23,317 nucleotides of DNA from Planctomycetaceae bacterium (GTDB taxonomy: Bacteria > Planctomycetota > Planctomycetia > Pirellulales > Thermoguttaceae). Numbering within the stretch: the first letter of the stretch is position 1; every line of letters begins with the position of its first letter. A model generated the notes under the pieces. It was not told where the DNA came from and made no database searches. It saw only the letters and a list, made by a program, of their open reading frames with translations. The position numbers and the translations under genes are program-made. Location of the stretch: contig JAISQH010000162.1 of assembly GCA_031274385.1 (NCBI GenBank), forward strand, positions 1 to 23,317, in the 5' to 3' direction. Positions 22,592 to 23,317 of this stretch are shown here, in pieces.

Positions 22592-22914
22592 TTGATTTTC
22601 CTCGTTTTACAAATCGTGTTAGGGATGTTGGTAACAATGAAACCCAAAAGAAATAATACAAGATTTTCTGGGTCATTTCATTAATTATTGCCATTATCCG
22701 GCTACATTGCCGCTTGTCAATCACTGCTTACAGGTTGACCGTCATTCCAACAAAAACTCCGCCGGAATATTCGGCATAATCCGTTTTAATCCCGCAAGTC
22801 GCACACAAATTAGCACAAATTAGGAAACCCTGAAAGGGCAGGATACAAAAAAAGTCTTCTTTTTCAAATGATCCGATTTTATTTCTGTAATAGTTAATAC
22901 TGCCCTTTCCTATT
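22592..22914. other. Intergenic region without gene; contains a GAAAGGGCAG inverted repeat
   Basis: No coding sequence is supported. GAAAGGGCAG (22832-22841) and CTGCCCTTTC (22900-22909) are a perfect 10-bp inverted repeat with a 58-nt spacer, ending 5 nt from the stop of the small gene at 22915. A related CCCTTTCAGGGCAG lies at 21224-21237. It may serve as a transcription end for the minus-strand gene, or be a repeat-family relic. Confidence 0.55.
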
Positions 22915-23154
22915 TTACGCGAGAGTATTTTTCAGTAAATCGAGTCGTTTTCGAATTTTTTTTGGTAGGAGTTTGGGTACGACAAGGGCGTTAATTTTAT
23001 TTGCAAGTATTTCGTAGCGCAAGAAGTTACGTCGATATTCGTGTGAGGGTCGGCGGTTGGGGTCGTCCCATGGGCAATCGCTACGATTTCGTAACACTTC
23101 ACCCGATACTGACCAGGTACTCAGTTCCACAAGATTGTACATGATCATGTTCAA
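22915..23154 (-). pseudogene. Probable C-terminal remnant of an IS4-type transposase
   Basis: The frame encodes 79 residues from ATG 23154. Extended upstream it reads TNEGVTVLNMIMYNLVELS, up to a stop about 36 nt further. A segment of the form (T)xxGVxxxLxMxxYNLVxL is typical of the last part of IS4-like DDE transposases, where it follows the catalytic core. After it come WDDPNRRPSHEYRRNFLRYE and a basic tail (KLLPKKIRKRLDLLKN). The catalytic region is absent, and upstream lie dispersed repeats, not transposase sequence, so this looks like a relic. It could instead be a small independent gene. The call rests on motif memory only. Confidence 0.4.
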
Positions 23155-23190
23155 GACTGTTACGCCTTCGTTCGTAACTGTCTATTTTAT

Positions 23191-23213
23191 TTTGCGCGCA
23201 AAGACGCAAAGAG
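23191..23213. repeat. GCGCGCAAAGACGCAAAG dispersed repeat
   Basis: TTTGCGCGCAAAGACGCAAA followed by GAG. It matches the reverse complement of 13042-13068 over its core, with small differences. It directly precedes the transposase-like remnant on the minus strand. Confidence 0.75.
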
Positions 23214-23253
23214 TCAAACGAACCTCTTTTTCGCATCAAGTAATCCATTTGTG

Positions 23254-23290
23254 GGATTCTACCACGAAAAACACGAAACATCACGAAAAA
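23254..23290. repeat. CCACGAAAAACACGAAA dispersed repeat, copy 3
   Basis: This 37-nt stretch starts GGATTCTACCACGAAAAACA and matches the reverse complement of 21504-21540 with two differences. Together they form inverted flanks of a 1.7-kb segment. Confidence 0.85.
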
Positions 23291-23317
23291 TACTAGTATG
23301 TTGTCAATCGTTTATAA

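Overview
The window looks like a chromosomal segment of an anaerobic or facultatively anaerobic bacterium with moderate-to-low G+C. The most likely lineage is Planctomycetota. This rests on the secreted protein at 13224-14537 (N-terminal domain plus a degenerate cytochrome-c-like C-CH domain, a planctomycete style), a eukaryotic-type isoleucyl-tRNA synthetase, and intergenic DNA full of short palindromic and dispersed repeats. The lineage is inferred from gene style, not from a marker search.

Region 1 (1-12950, all minus strand) is one long cobalamin (B12) operon read from right to left. A sigma70-like promoter (12921-12948) leads into a cobalamin riboswitch (12718-12900). The genes follow in transcription order: cobU, cobS, a second short CobU-like gene, cobC, cbiB, cobD, cobT, cbiD, cbiM, cbiN, cbiQ, cbiO, cbiL, a fused cbiF-cbiG, and cbiH, which runs off the left edge. 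The set covers nucleotide-loop assembly (CobU, CobS, CobC, CobT), the aminopropanol arm (CobD, CbiB), cobalt import (CbiMNQO) and the early anaerobic (cobalt-first) corrin methylations and ring contraction (CbiL, CbiH, CbiF, CbiG, CbiD). Genes overlap or lie within about 100 nt of each other, and no internal terminator is seen. The missing steps (cbiC, cbiE, cbiT, cbiJ, cbiA, cbiP, chelatase) may lie beyond the left edge.

Region 2 (12950-17586) holds a repeat-rich spacer, the secreted cytochrome-like protein on the plus strand, then galU-like and lptB-like genes on the minus strand, and a 0.6 kb intergenic region with nested GC-rich hairpins.

Region 3 (17587-23317) holds ileS on the plus strand, a 27-bp perfect inverted repeat just after it, a 314-residue protein of unknown function with a helix-turn-helix-like segment, and a probable transposase C-terminal remnant. 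Dispersed repeats of the CCACGAAAAACACGAAA and GCGCGCAAAGACGCAAAG types surround them.

I found no CRISPR array, tRNA, rRNA or intact mobile element, and nothing I would call a clearly new system. The points most worth following are the two unusual CobU homologues in one operon, the loss of the conserved Arg in the GalU-like protein, the CX4CH secreted protein, the unknown 314-residue protein, and the structured intergenic repeats.
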